From Exophiala sp. HKRS030 (taxonomy: Eukaryota; Ascomycota; Eurotiomycetes; Chaetothyriales; Herpotrichiellaceae), in assembly GCA_023897205.1 (NCBI GenBank), contig JAHWDD010000002.1:5208001-5272000 (forward strand): a stretch of DNA of 64,000 nt. Reading direction: 5' to 3'. Of the stretch, positions 21,645 to 33,296 are shown in pieces; positions within the stretch are counted from its first letter, which is position 1, and every line of letters begins with the position of its first letter. The translations under genes were made by a program, and so were the position numbers. The notes below the pieces were generated by a model, which was not told where the DNA came from, did no database searches, and saw only the letters and a list, made by a program, of their open reading frames with translations.

Positions 21645-24600
21645 ATGAGGGAGGTTGAGAAAGATCCGCAGTCATCATATTCAGGTACCACCGCCGGACG
21701 GTCCGACTTTGGAATCAACACTCAAATTGCCGCTGATGGCCACAAAGAATCCTTCATTCATGTCAATGTAGGAGGTGTTTCTTATCAAGCCATATTTAAT
21801 AGTGGTACAGAACAGTGGGATCTACAAGATGTACCAACCAGTACGCTTCGGTCAGCCTTACCTTCGCTTAATCCCGGTCGCCTACCTCGCTGGGTAGAAT
21901 CTATACCCGTGAAGGAGAACCGTGAATGGCTTGTCAAAAGCGTAGATTGGTCGCGAACAGATTTTGGCTCATTGGAAACATGGCCACTGCCACTTCAAAT
22001 CGCCGCAAGTCTGGTGATGGCGGACACTCAGGCAGCAGTGGTATACTGGGGACCTTCGTTATGCTCATGTTTCAACAAGCGTGCGTTCGACGATATGACT
22101 TCAAAGTTCACCGATTCGTCACAGATCCAAGGTGCCCCCTTCACAGAATGCTGGAAAGAGGTCTGGACCGACGTGAGACCTTTCTATGACGCTATGAAAA
22201 CCACCATCGAAGGATTTCAGCACATTGAAATAACTTTATTTCCTCGGCATCCCAATGGTCGTTACGAAGAGTCTTTTTGGACTGGGAGTATATTACCCAT
22301 CTCTGGTGAAAACGGTCAAGTAGAGGGATTTTACAACAGGGCCATGGACATTACAAATGAGAAAGTCAGGGAACGCAGAGCGAATACTCTTTATGAAATC
22401 GCTGCACCGCCAGAAGATAAAGAATCATCCATCTGGGAGCATGTGTTTCGCGGCTTGCGGAATAATGAGCAGGATTTCCCGATGGCTTTCGTGTATTCTG
22501 CAGAGGATACTAGCACCAAATGTATACTGACACTACAGCAATCATTCGGGCTACCCCACGAAGGACATCCAATGGTTCCCACTGAACTCGACATCCACGA
22601 CGCTGGTGGTGTTTTTCAAGTATTTTACCGAAAGATACGCAACTCAAGTCAGCCGTTAATCCTACGACGAGGTGACAATCGCCTCACCCAGGAGATGCTT
22701 GCTGGATTTGACTGGCGCGGCTACGGCGAAGAGCCTGAAGGTATGGTCTTCATGCCACTTTCTGTGAGTAGTAGGCTGCTAGGGATCCTTGTATTCGGTT
22801 TGAACCCTCGGCGAACATATTCCCTAGACGATGGCAGCTTCATCAACGCGCTTGGTAGACAGATTTCTGCAACTGTTGCATTTGTCCTTGATCGTGAAGA
22901 AGCTCAGCAGCGAGCTGATCGTCTGACGCTACAGTTGATGGACAACGAGAAGCAAATCAGGGAGATGGCTGAACATGGTCCTGTTGGCATGGTAAGGCTT
23001 AGTTCGTCGGGTATGTCAAATCTGTCGTTGTATTCCTGTAATACGTACGCTAATCCTGCCAGGGAGCATTATCTGGGCCAACAGCCAATATTACAAGATT
23101 ACGGGTCACCCTGATGATGACCACTACGAGTTTTCTTTTCTGGATCCTGTTCATCCGGATGAAAGGGATCGCGTCACTCAGCTGTGGGCGGTGATGGTCG
23201 ATAGCCGCCAGTCTTTGGATGAAGAAATTCGTCTGAGACACACATGGCGTCCTCCACCCACTGCTGGGAACCCCGATCCTGAAGAAGAATCTCGGTGGGT
23301 CATTGCTAAAGCATCTCCTTTGATCGAAGACGGAGAAATCACAGGCGTTGCTGCCAGTGTCATCGACATCAGCGGCGTCAAGTGGGCAGAAGAAGTTCAG
23401 AGTCGCTTGGCTATCAAAGCCACGGAAGCCAGAAAGCTCCAGGAAGCATTCATCGACATCGTATCGCACGAAATGAGAAATCCCTTATCCGCCATCACAC
23501 AACTTGCTGATAGTATTGAGTCGTCCCAAGAATCCTGGAACCTCGGGAGCGATCAACTGATGCCGCGACAAGGATCCTACAAGAGAATGCAGAAAGTGGG
23601 AGAACCATCTTGATTTGCGCCGCTCATCAAAAGAGAGTCATTGATGACGTTCTCACATTATCGAAACTCGATTCACAATTGCTCTCGATTACTCCGGTCG
23701 TATCTCGACCACACCTAGTTGTGGAGAGAGCATTGAGGATGTTCCAGGCCGAATTTGACACCAATTCCATTCTTGTTGAAAATATCGTCGACGACCTGCA
23801 CGTGCAACACGCCATCGACTGGGTAATGCTAGATCCATCACGTTTGACACAAATTTTCATCAACCTGCTCACTAATGCAATCAAGTTCACTAAGAATGAG
23901 CCCACTCGCCGAATAACAATCAAACAATCGGCATTTCTGAAACACCGGCCTTCTTTGGACGATCTCATCTGGTTTCCGTCAGAACGAGAGAAGCGTGACT
24001 TGACAATGAGTCGCGAGTGGGGTAGTGGCGAGCCGATCAATCTCTTCTTCTCAGTCACAGACACTGGAAGAGGCCTCAAACAAGAGGAGATGACGAAGCT
24101 CTTCAGCAGGTTCCAGCAAGCAACCAAGAAGACTCATATCAAATATGGGGCTCTGGTCTCGGCCTATATATTTCTCGCGAACTTACAGAGAGCATGGGTG
24201 GCGAGATTGGAGTATTGTCCAATCCAGGACATGGAAGTACATTTGCATTCTGGATTAAAGCCAGACGCTGTAATGCGCCAGAAGATTATACCCAACACAC
24301 AAGATCATCTTCCTTTTCGGTCGATTCGCGCCGTCCCTCAGAAGCTCTCGACAACATGGACCGAATATCTCGACAATTGAGCAGTACTTCACTAGCACCT
24401 CGACCACAGATCCTCTTAGTGGAAGATAACATCATTAACGCTCAAGTACTTATGAAACAACTCGAGCGTGCAGGCTGTATCGTATACATTGCCAATCACG
24501 GGAGAGAGGCTCTGGATCTCCTCCCTACCACCTCTGTCTGGTACGAGGCTACCGATGAGTCTCTTGTTGATATTGACTGCATTTTGATGGACGTCGAAAT

Positions 24601-24898
24601 GCCTGTGCTTGATGGATTATCAGCCACACGGGAGATCCGAAAATTGCAGAACCAAGGAAAGCTGAGGAAGCACCTTCGGATCATTGCCATCACAGCAAAT
24701 GCCAGAACAGAGCAGATAAACGATGCATTCAAAGCCGGGGTTGATGCCGTTCTGCCAAAACCATTCAGAGTTATGGATGTTTTATCGAAGATGGACGAAA
24801 TTCGCTCTTTATCTGTGAGAGATGATGAACCAAAGAGTCCTCCTACTTTTCCTAGTCCTGAAGCGACCTCTAGTAAGGCCGTATTGAGGAAGCCCTGA
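21645..24898 (+). CDS. hybrid histidine kinase with two apparent single-base frameshifts
   Basis: Sensor kinase of a phosphorelay: autophosphorylates on His and passes phosphate to its own receiver domain. Exons 21645-23010 and 23063-24898, with a 52-base intron whose junction restores the PAS element GSIIWANSQYYKITGH. Order: N-terminal PAS-like sensor (VDWSRTDFGSLETWP to about residue 235); GAF-like middle (to about 430); PAS (about 450-560); HisKA with phospho-acceptor in SHEMRNPL (His about 591, codon 23467); HATPase with N box NLLTNAIKFTKN, G1 DTGRGL and a G2 box; and a C-terminal receiver with ILLVEDN, the phospho-Asp in LMDVEMP (codon 24590) and a KP motif. The frame breaks twice, near 23545 and 24147-24150, each time as if one G were missing from a G run. 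With both corrected it would be 1067 residues. Either the assembly lost bases or the gene is decaying. Confidence 0.85.
23011..23062 (+). other. intron of histidine kinase gene
   Basis: 52 bases, GTATGT donor, GCTAAT-type branch site and GCCAG acceptor. Splicing restores a continuous PAS domain. Confidence 0.85.
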
Positions 24899-25500
24899 GA
24901 TGTTGCTCACTGCCTCTCTTTCTCGTGACTAACTGGTCAAGAACCAAGCGTCCTGCCGACCAGGCAGAGAGCACAACCTCACTTAGAGAACTAGTCAACT
25001 TTATAATGTACTCTACATCCGCACCACCTAGGTGGTATTCTTCCTGACACAATTCCCTTCGGTCGCTACCGAACATGGTTAATATCGTCAAGTAACCCAG
25101 AGCCAGTGGGATATACAGAGTCTCAGATACTACGTCGTCATGACCAGAACACACAGTCTTCAATTTACCGCTGCAAATAACATATCTTAAACTGAGAAAC
25201 TTCTACATTCCCCATGGCCGCGCCATTGAATCCCTACGTCTCCGCGTGCATTTCGTCAACCACGCAGATTTGGGAGAGAGTCGCGGTAGCCTTGAGACGC
25301 ATTTGACTCTTTTCATCCTACGCTGGTGTAAGACCGTATATGACTACAAATTTGTATACACGTGTTAGCCCACAAAGTCGACCCGTTTGACGGAAGCAGT
25401 CAATGAGACCGCTCCTCACGTCTCGCTGCCTCACCGAGTCTCCCACCTTAAATCCAGATTTTCGCCGCCATCCACTGAAGCGAAGCGATGTACGCACGCT

Positions 25501-25520
25501 GCATGCATGCATGCATGCAT
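25501..25520. repeat. (GCAT)5 microsatellite
   Basis: Five perfect GCAT units in non-coding DNA. Confidence 0.9.
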
Positions 25521-25813
25521 GGTTTTGAATTCATAGTCAACGCATACACAAGAGGAGAAGTTGAGAACGAAGACAAGAAGAAGCACCGTCCACGGCTCGC
25601 ACTGCATCGCATGGCCCGACAGGCGAACATTCGCAGCGCGACGCTCCCTCCGCATCAAAGAAACACGAACGGCTGGCTGTACAATGCATCTTTATTGCAG
25701 GGGAGGCAATAGAGGTAGAGGTAGTAGAGAGACGTACAACTATGTGTATATGCATACCATTATGGAAAAACACGGCTTCGACGACGTGCGTGTTATTGGA
25801 TATGGCAGAGATT

Positions 25814-25815
<2 letters not shown>

Positions 25816-25850
<35 letters not shown>
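25816..25850. repeat. (CA)n microsatellite
   Basis: Seventeen and a half uninterrupted CA units. Confidence 0.95.
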
Positions 25851-25852
<2 letters not shown>

Positions 25853-26298
25853 TTGAATGAAGTCCTGTGAGCTGTAGTAGGTTCGCACAAGAGGTATATC
25901 ATCCCGGGTCACCAATTCCAGTGAACATGTGAGTTACTTGCTGCTTATTGCGAAGAGAGTATCGATCGTGGTTGTGAAGCAGGCTCAATCTACACCTGTC
26001 TGTAGGTAGGTGTCCCCAGTAGGTAGCCAGGGGTGGCAGAAGTGGGCAGTAGACAGTGGACAGTTGCATACCAAGGTGTCAGCCAGTTGATTTTCCGTGG
26101 CAGGGTAGACGATAGATTGAAGGTGGACATGTGCGACGCCGAATCATGCGCTATCAACACACGCAAGAAGCTACAAAGTCCGTCGACCGTGTACTTGCCG
26201 TGTATCGGGGTATCTTTTCCTAATTGACGTAGCGAGGCGAAGCGGCTGGGCACAATAGGAAGGCCGGTTAGTCCGACACGGATATCAGATACCTGTCA

Positions 26299-26323
26299 GA
26301 CAGATAGAGAGATAGATAGATAG
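26299..26323. repeat. GATA-type microsatellite
   Basis: Short GATA/GAGA run in non-coding DNA. Confidence 0.75.
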
Positions 26324-27122
26324 TAACTCGGTTCCAAGGCTCCAAGTACTGTTTTACTTAAAGAGGTGTGGAGAGGCTACGATGGGTCGGTATATCTTGG
26401 ATCTGCAACGAAAGGACACTGGGCCTGCCCCCACAGTCACTGCTGCAGTGGACTAACCAAAACTAGATACCAGGGCAAGTCTTGTCTATGGTGGGCGGAC
26501 GGAATAGGAGGACCGAGGTTCCCTTTGTTATCAGTGGAGCTCTACGTTTGCCACAGAGCCTTGTCGAGACGAAGAGACAAGAAGTACTTCTTCTGGGGCA
26601 AATTCGATACCTTGAAACGAGTCGAATAGATATACATGCACGCATTATTTCCACATGATTAGGAGATCAGACATAGATTGGCTGCACGAGAAAGAGGATC
26701 ATTTGTGGTTGCGTATGGCATTTTGCGTGCTGCTTGTGGATCTCACGCTTGCGCGGAGTGTATACGGCGTTTCACCGATTAGATGCCATGTGTATCGGCG
26801 TGTGTTTTCCCCTTGACCAGTTGCTCGCCAATGCAATGATTTCGCACGTGCTCTCGATCAAGTATCATCGCATCAGGGCTTAACGTGTGCCGAAGTCCAT
26901 TACAAGCTAATCTCACAAACCGCGTTTATTTGTTGCTTACCTCTCCGGCTCCTGTGTCATGTTGATATGCGGACCGAAAGGCTGATCCTTGGGATTCTTC
27001 ATGCCCACCTTGAGAAGATTCGAAACGATCAACTAAAGATTTTGTCGAAATATTTGGTAAATACATTGCTGAAGGCCTGAATTAGTATCCTTCACATAAT
27101 ATGTCGAAATGGACCTTGAGAC

Positions 27123-29082
27123 TTACCGAGGTGGTCTGGGATAATAGTTCCTTTCATACTCGGCGATTTCGTCCAAATCTTTTTGTAGATCGACTTCGTG
27201 GGGCTTAAGCCATTTGGTCTTCTTGATGAACTTCCAACCGAAGAAAAGGATCGGGAAGACTGCGATCATGGTGTAACTGAACAAGAACGTGGGAACATCC
27301 CAGAAGCCGGGTAGAAAAACTGCATAACCACCCACGAAAGTCATGACGAAGCAGCCAGTCAGAGCATAATATGCAGCGAATGGCTGCCACCATCCCTTAT
27401 AAGGTAGACTGTTCCTATCAATTCCTTGTGCTTCGAGTGCTTTCTTGAACTTGATATAGGTGAAGGCCATGACAGAGAAATTGATCAATTGAGAGGCAGT
27501 GACCTACGAGGGTTTCGGATCAGCGTTTGTCGACCAAGATCATTAGCTAGACTTACCAAATTCACGAACCAGCTCAGAACAACTGAAGCATCATTGCTGA
27601 CCTGCAGAAAAGCCAACAAGCTGAGCAAGAGGACAACTCCAACACAGTAAATTGGAACGCCATTCTTTGTGCATCGAGTAAAGATCTTGGGAGCTTTCCC
27701 CTCGAGCGCAAGGCCGAAAAGACTTCGGCTGGCGCAATACACGTAGCTGTTACCGGCCGAGAAGGCGCTCCCGAGGACCATGGCGTTGACGATATGAGGA
27801 AGAACTCGAATACGAAGGCGATTCATTGAGACAACATAAGGGGACGCCGCGGCGCCAGGTTTGCCAGTGGAAAAAGCCTCAATCAATTCGGCATCATTGT
27901 AGGGCACGAGGATGCCAACACATAGAGAGCCCAGGACGAAGAATGCGGTCAAGCGGTAGAAAACGGCCTTGTAGGCTCTGGGTAGGACTTTTCGGGGATT
28001 TTCCGCTTCTCCAGCTGCCATGGAGACATAGTCGGGACCGGCAATGGTGAATGAGGCCTGAATCAGACACTGCAGAAAGCCGACAAATCGGCCAGTTGAA
28101 CCTTCATACCAAAGCTCGGTAAATGATCCAGGATTCTTCCAGTAGCGAAAACCAAAACGATCGCCCAAGGGATTACCACCGAGCATGACGATGAACGTAT
28201 AGATTATCAGTCCGATGATCAGAAGCATCTTGCCCAATGCCAGCCAGAATTCGGATTCTCCGTACCACTTGACGGCAAAAAGGTTGACAGCAGCGTAGAT
28301 GACAATACAGATGGCAATGATACCACCGGCTGGAACCACATCGCTCCAGAAATGAATGATGACATTGCAGGCAACGATTTCGAAAGGCACCAACATGGCT
28401 TCGAAGACGAAGAAATTATAGCCGGCAGCGACGCCGAAAGCATCATCAACGTAGCGACCGGCAAATCGGATGAACGGACTCGAGATCGGTAAATATGTGA
28501 CCATCTCTGCCATACAATTTGTAATGCAGAGAATGAAAGTACACCTGAGGAAAAGTAATTTAGTACTGAGTCGGCTGTTGCGTTTGGAGAACTGGTAGAA
28601 ATGGGAGGACATTGTCTTGGGACTAGGCGGGTGGACGACCTTGGCTAATGCTTCGGTCTCTTGTCACGGCATAGCGGAGCAGTGCACAAACTTTGACTTG
28701 AACAAAAGTGTGAAAATTTAGCTTACCAGATGGTGAAAGCCATGAAAAGACTGGCAGGACCGCCATTCAGAAGACCTCGTCCGATTTGGACGAACAGAGC
28801 GGTTCCAATAGTACCTCCAATACCGATGAGTTGAATATGTCGAGGCTTCAGCTTTCGATGGGTCTGGTCGTAACCGAATTGAATGCTATCGGCATCATTT
28901 GATGCAAGAGCGTAGTTGTTTTTCAGAGAAGCGACTACTGAAGCCTTGCGAGATCCGCGTCGCACAGTCTCTTCCTCATCATGAGATCTAGTGCGAACAC
29001 CTCTTGCTAGAGGAGTTTCGTCTTGCATATGAGGAGGCATTCCCTTCTCGCCATAGAAGTGATCGGTACCAGAGGAAGCCAT
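27123..29082 (-). CDS. amino-acid permease (YAT/APC family)
   Basis: Plasma-membrane amino-acid/proton symporter. Three exons: 29082-28727, 28544-27557 and 27503-27123, joining to 574 residues. The cytosolic N-terminus (about 75 residues) is followed by the family opening LKPRHIQLIGIGGTIGTALFVQIG, the first membrane segment. About twelve hydrophobic segments follow, including ITNCMAEMVTYLPISSPFIRFAGRYVD, and a hydrophilic tail EIAEYERNYYPRPPR. Introns are 182 and 53 bases. The start at 29082 (MASSGTD) is chosen; another ATG at 29118 is in frame. The stop codon lies inside a perfect GTAAGT donor sequence, so a further 3' exon cannot be excluded, although no downstream exon I could join looked like a family tail. 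Confidence 0.9.
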
Positions 29083-30785
29083 GATGGGTCCTATGCTGGG
29101 AATAGGATGATAGGACAACAGGACGGTAGGAGAAGTGAATCACGGAAGAGAGGCAGGTGGGACTGAGGATATAGAAAAAGAAAACACTCGGTACAAAACA
29201 GACACCTACAGGACATTTTGTCGAGACTATCCACAGATGGCAAACCTAACCCCAGCGTCATGGGGAGTGGCATAGTAGTGCTCCAGTTCCAAGAATGGAG
29301 AGGGATGCACGATCATGATGCGACGCTGCGCTAAGTGGCACGGCTCAGTATCATAGTGGACAGAGGGAGGGGCGTTGCAGGATACCAAGAGCTTGTGGAA
29401 GGCGAGGAAGCGGTCTTATCTCGTGCAAGATTTGGCCTGTGTGCCTCTCAGTATGTGGTAGGTCACTGCTGGGTCAATGTAGCTCGGGTGGGTGGCAGTA
29501 ACTATTGTAACGTGAAAAGCGGCCAATGCGTGAAAGGAATGGAGATGAGGATCCTTGAGAATCCTTGAAAGTCCTTGAGATGAACGTCGATATTTGCTGG
29601 GCTGACGATGAGTTTTCGATGGTTTAGCCAAATGTGGGAAGGTGCTCAGCCTTGGCAATCTTCTTGTTGCCATCATACGTGATCCACGGTGATCTTAGCA
29701 GGGAAGCCGCCAGCTTGTGGAGAAGGTTAATCTTGTGCAGGGGTTGCAGGGCCGAGTTCTTTTGCCTTTAGGTGCCACCTAGGGTGCCACCGAGCACTTA
29801 ACTGATACCTCACTACCTAGTAGGTATAGTAGGTACAGTATCTACTTCGTAGTAGGGGTCTAATGGGTGGTCTAATACGTCTAACACAATCTAGGGAACC
29901 TGATCAGCCCATCGACCAATTGACTTTAGACTTGTCAGTTATTGTAAGATGCCAGCAGTCACGTCAAATACCTGTACCTAACTGCTAACTACTCCGTAGT
30001 AATTCCTAGGTACCTGAGTGACCCCCAATAGGCATCTCCGTACGTCCCCGTAGCCTCCATCGGTACCCACGGTGCCCCAGGCCCAGAAGGCTCTAGGCAC
30101 TCCGGTATTCAAATCTTACGTACGCGGGTGCCACTCTACCCATCAACCAAATAACTCCATACCTCAGGCACCTACGGAGTACAGGCTACCAGTTAGTCGG
30201 AGTTACAGTACCAGCCACTAGTTAGTTACCAGCCCGAGGCATACCAGGTTTACGCCGATAAAGGCAATAGAGGCGATAGAGCTCGACTTCCACCAACCGT
30301 GGCGTGTTCTTTATTCAGCTGATCTTCCCAAGGCGACCTCCCGCACGCCCCCACCTTTGACCACCCTGGGCTATCTCATGGATAGCTTCTCTGAATTCGC
30401 ATTTAATACCAATTTCTGGTGATGTAGTCCCATCCATGGCCCCTCTCGTCGATGATGCGAATTCCCTCTTCCTTCCGACGGATATAACCATAAATCTTCC
30501 CAGACTCCTCGGCCCGCGTCGATGAGAGTCTCTTCATGGCCTGTCATGCCCAACATGGGAAAAAACCCAAAGCCATGTTCTGATTTTCCTGAAGGGATCC
30601 AGACCATTGATCGCTCCACCTTGGTCCCAAAATCTCTTTTCTCCGATGGGAGGCTATCGTCAATCAGCTTAGATCCGCCAAGACTTTTTCGGACATCGCG
30701 ATGGTAGGCAGGCATCCCGTGCATCTCTTTCTTTGAGCTGTTCCGTCCTTGTGGCTGTTCCGTCATTGCATAGATCTGAATCGAA
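29083..30785. other. intergenic region between divergent permease and ureohydrolase genes
   Basis: No gene is supported. It contains a short tandem of GAATCCTTGA at about 29550-29580, CCTAGG/TACCTAG words around 29790-30010, and TACTCCGTA/TACGGAGTA at 29990 and 30173. Both flanking promoters lie in it. Confidence 0.55.
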
Positions 30786-32171
30786 ATGCATCACGCAATC
30801 ATGCTCAACCGAGCCTGGCCATCTTTGTTATTCCTCCAAGCTGTTGCGTCATTGGCACGGGACATCACATTCCCACCAGTTGCCCCACACCAGCTCAATA
30901 TATTTGCTGAAACAAATGGTCAAGAGCAATATCGATCTCCAGCACTCCCAGACCCAGATGCAATTCTGGAATTTGAAAAGTTCTCGGGCCTTAGCACCTT
31001 CGCGAATCTGCCATGGGTGCACTGCTTGTCACCAGAGGACAATGTTGACAAATATGATATAGCATTTTTGGGTGCTCCTTTTGATACAGGCACCACAGGA
31101 AGACCTGGAGCACGATTTGGCCCAACCGGAATCAGATCGTAGGTCCCCAAGTTAAGCCACTGAATCTTCTCTTGCCTACCCATGCAACGCCATTCGTATG
31201 ACTTGACACTGATTGAGTTACTACTCCTAGGGGCTCTAGACGGATAGCTGGCCCTTTTGCCTGGAGTCCCTACACCCATGATAACAACTTCTTCAAATGG
31301 GCAAGGATCGTAGACTGTGGCGATGCTCCGTTGACCTTCCTCGACAACACCGTAGCACTACAGCAGCTCGGCAAGGCACACAAGATAGTATCCGGACGAG
31401 CAGCCAATGCCACCGAAATTTCAAATGTACCTCGCATCATAACACTTGGTGGCGATCACACCACGACACTGGTAGCATTGCGTTCGACGATTGACCACTG
31501 GGGACCGGTTAGTGTCATCCATTTCGACTCACATATTGATACCTGGTACGTCAGCTCATCACCTGGGCTCAAACAACAGACCTGGTTCCATCTTCCACTT
31601 CACCAGGATAGTCAGCTGATCGTGTCACCTTAGGGACCCCAAGGTGCTCGGAGGAGGCTTCTCACACTATGCTGGTGTGAACCATGGAACCTTTTTGCAT
31701 ATTGCTCATGAAGAAGGGTTGATTCTCAACACGTCTGCCCACGCAGGCATCCGAGCACCAGCATCAAACAAAAAATATGACTGGAGGAATGATAGAAAGT
31801 GTGGTTTCGAGATCACCACAGCAAGAGATATCGACAAGATTGGTGTGACGGGCATCATCGACAAACTCAAAGCTCGCGTTGGTGACAGCAACGTCTACAT
31901 TTCCGTCGACATCGATGTACTTGACCCTGCTTATGCCCCAGCAACAGGCACAGCCGAGGTCGGTGGGTGGACAACAAGGGAATTGTTGAGCATTCTGGAC
32001 GGTCTGGAAGGACTCAAGGTCATCGGGGCAGATGTCGTAGAAGTTGCACCCGCTTATGACAATGCTGGAGAGACCACAGTTCTGGCAGCTTCTGAGGTGG
32101 CACTCTCGCTGATGAACTTGATGGTTGAAACACCCGTCAGACCAGTAGAGAAGGACTCAGCAGGGACATAG
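30786..32171 (+). CDS. agmatinase-family ureohydrolase, probably secreted
   Basis: Manganese hydrolase of guanidino compounds such as agmatine or guanidinobutyrate, releasing urea. Three exons, 30786-31138, 31231-31545 and 31634-32171, give 401 residues. Metal-binding motifs are all present: GGDH, the FDxHxD motif as HFDSHIDTW, and [34 protein letters not shown] is also a family stretch. The N-terminus is hydrophobic ([18 protein letters not shown] before RDITFPP) and looks like a signal peptide, which several fungal agmatinase-like proteins have. Two ATGs occur within the first six codons and the first was used. Introns are 92 and 88 bases. Exact substrate cannot be told from sequence. Confidence 0.9.
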
Positions 32172-32634
32172 AGCAGGAATATGCTTTCCAGATATCTAAC
32201 CAAACAACCACTTTAACCCACCTTGATGAGATTCTGTCATGGTTCGTGTTTGCATTCATCTGCAAATGACCAGATACTGTCAACGTTGACGAGCTTGCGT
32301 GTCGCCGTGTAGCTCGCGTGACACTCGTAGATGGTGGGGGGATTGCACACCCAAACGTCTTCGAAACTCACCAATGAGGTTACTGTTGAAGTAGATCCCG
32401 ACAGCAATGACTGGTTCTGAGCAGGGTGAGTCAGCAAGATGTCCAAGGACAGCTACGATTTGCGAGGTGCCATTATTGGTATCTGGCGTGATTGACCGGC
32501 CTCAGTGCTACCTACCAGGCAGTTTGCGAGTTAGTTGGCTAGTTGGAATGGTGTTGGAGGCCACGACGTGGGAAAGCCTCGGGAGAGTTTCGCTCGCTCA
32601 GCTCACGTGCCTTTCTATCTGCCCTCACAGGCTC
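32172..32634. other. intergenic region downstream of ureohydrolase
   Basis: 3' flank of the ureohydrolase gene up to the target-site duplication of the TRIM-like element. Nothing else is recognised. Confidence 0.5.
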
Positions 32635-32638
32635 ACGT

Positions 32639-32734
32639 TGACAAAACAAGAAGATTGATTGTAATGCAGTTGTAATGAATGTGTATTGGTTTTCTAGGAC
32701 TTCAACATTTATGTAGCATTTTTGGTCCTCCACA
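32639..32734 (-). repeat. LTR-like copy 1 (3' LTR on minus strand)
   Basis: 96 bases, identical to 33065-33160. Confidence 0.92.
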
Positions 32735-33064
32735 CCATCCCCGAGACACTAGAGTGCTGGTACCCACCAGCCAAATCGCTCGGAACCTCCCAGTGTAATG
32801 ACAAATCGAACCCTTCCTCAAGTCTTCTCGAGCGCTTTATTGGAATTGTAGTAATCGCATAACGTGGTTGCTCCTTCCCATCCTCGGGCGCACCCACAAA
32901 CAGTTTCAATGACGAGAGATGAGGAGGTGTAAAATATGAGGACCCCGACGTGATTCGGACCGACGACGCTCGGAAGACTGCCCGAATTGTTTTTGTGATA
33001 TTTGTACCGATCGTAACTCAAGTCGCTCTCAGTTGGTATGATTGCTTTCTTGTTGGAGGCACCA

Positions 33065-33160
33065 TGACAAAACAAGAAGATTGATTGTAATGCAGTTGTA
33101 ATGAATGTGTATTGGTTTTCTAGGACTTCAACATTTATGTAGCATTTTTGGTCCTCCACA
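33065..33160 (-). repeat. LTR-like copy 2 (5' LTR on minus strand)
   Basis: 96 bases, identical to 32639-32734. It ends immediately before the ACGT duplication. Confidence 0.92.
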
Positions 33161-33296
33161 ACGTTTCACAGCCACAAAAAACTGCCCCGCGTTCGTTCCA
33201 ATCGCAACCACCACCCGCTCTTGTCGACCGACCACCCTGAACCCTAGGTGAACCCTACCGAGGAACAGCGACAGGCTTTCCAAGACATCTCAAAGA

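Larger units (their letters stand above)
24899..27122. other. intergenic region with microsatellites
   Basis: No gene is supported. It holds a GCAT run (25501-25520), a CA run (25816-25850) and a GATA run (about 26300-26322). The 3' flank of the permease lies at the right end. Confidence 0.6.
32639..33160 (-). mobile_element. TRIM-like miniature LTR retroelement (522 bases)
   Basis: Two 96-base direct repeats, 32639-32734 and 33065-33160, are identical at every position. Each begins TG and ends CA on either strand. The 4 bases ACGT flank both outer ends (32635-32638 and 33161-33164), as a target-site duplication. Read on the minus strand, the base next to the first repeat begins TGGTGCCTCCAAC (from 33064 down), a primer-binding-site candidate ending in TGG. 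The purine-rich GGGGATGG abuts the second repeat (at 32735-32742). The interior is 330 bases with no retroviral-type coding. These are the hallmarks of terminal-repeat retrotransposons in miniature, moved by another element's enzymes. Identical repeats suggest recent insertion. Confidence 0.8.

Noticed and set aside
23523..23572. Treating the first histidine kinase break as a normal intron
   Set aside because: The GTCCCA donor is poor and removal would shorten a linker of roughly constant length; a missing G fits better. Kept as an alternative in the findings.
32818..33159. 113-codon ORF on the minus strand inside the TRIM-like element
   Set aside because: It begins within the terminal repeat, shares its first residues with the other repeat copy, and has no gag, protease or other retroelement character. 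Best read as non-coding interior.
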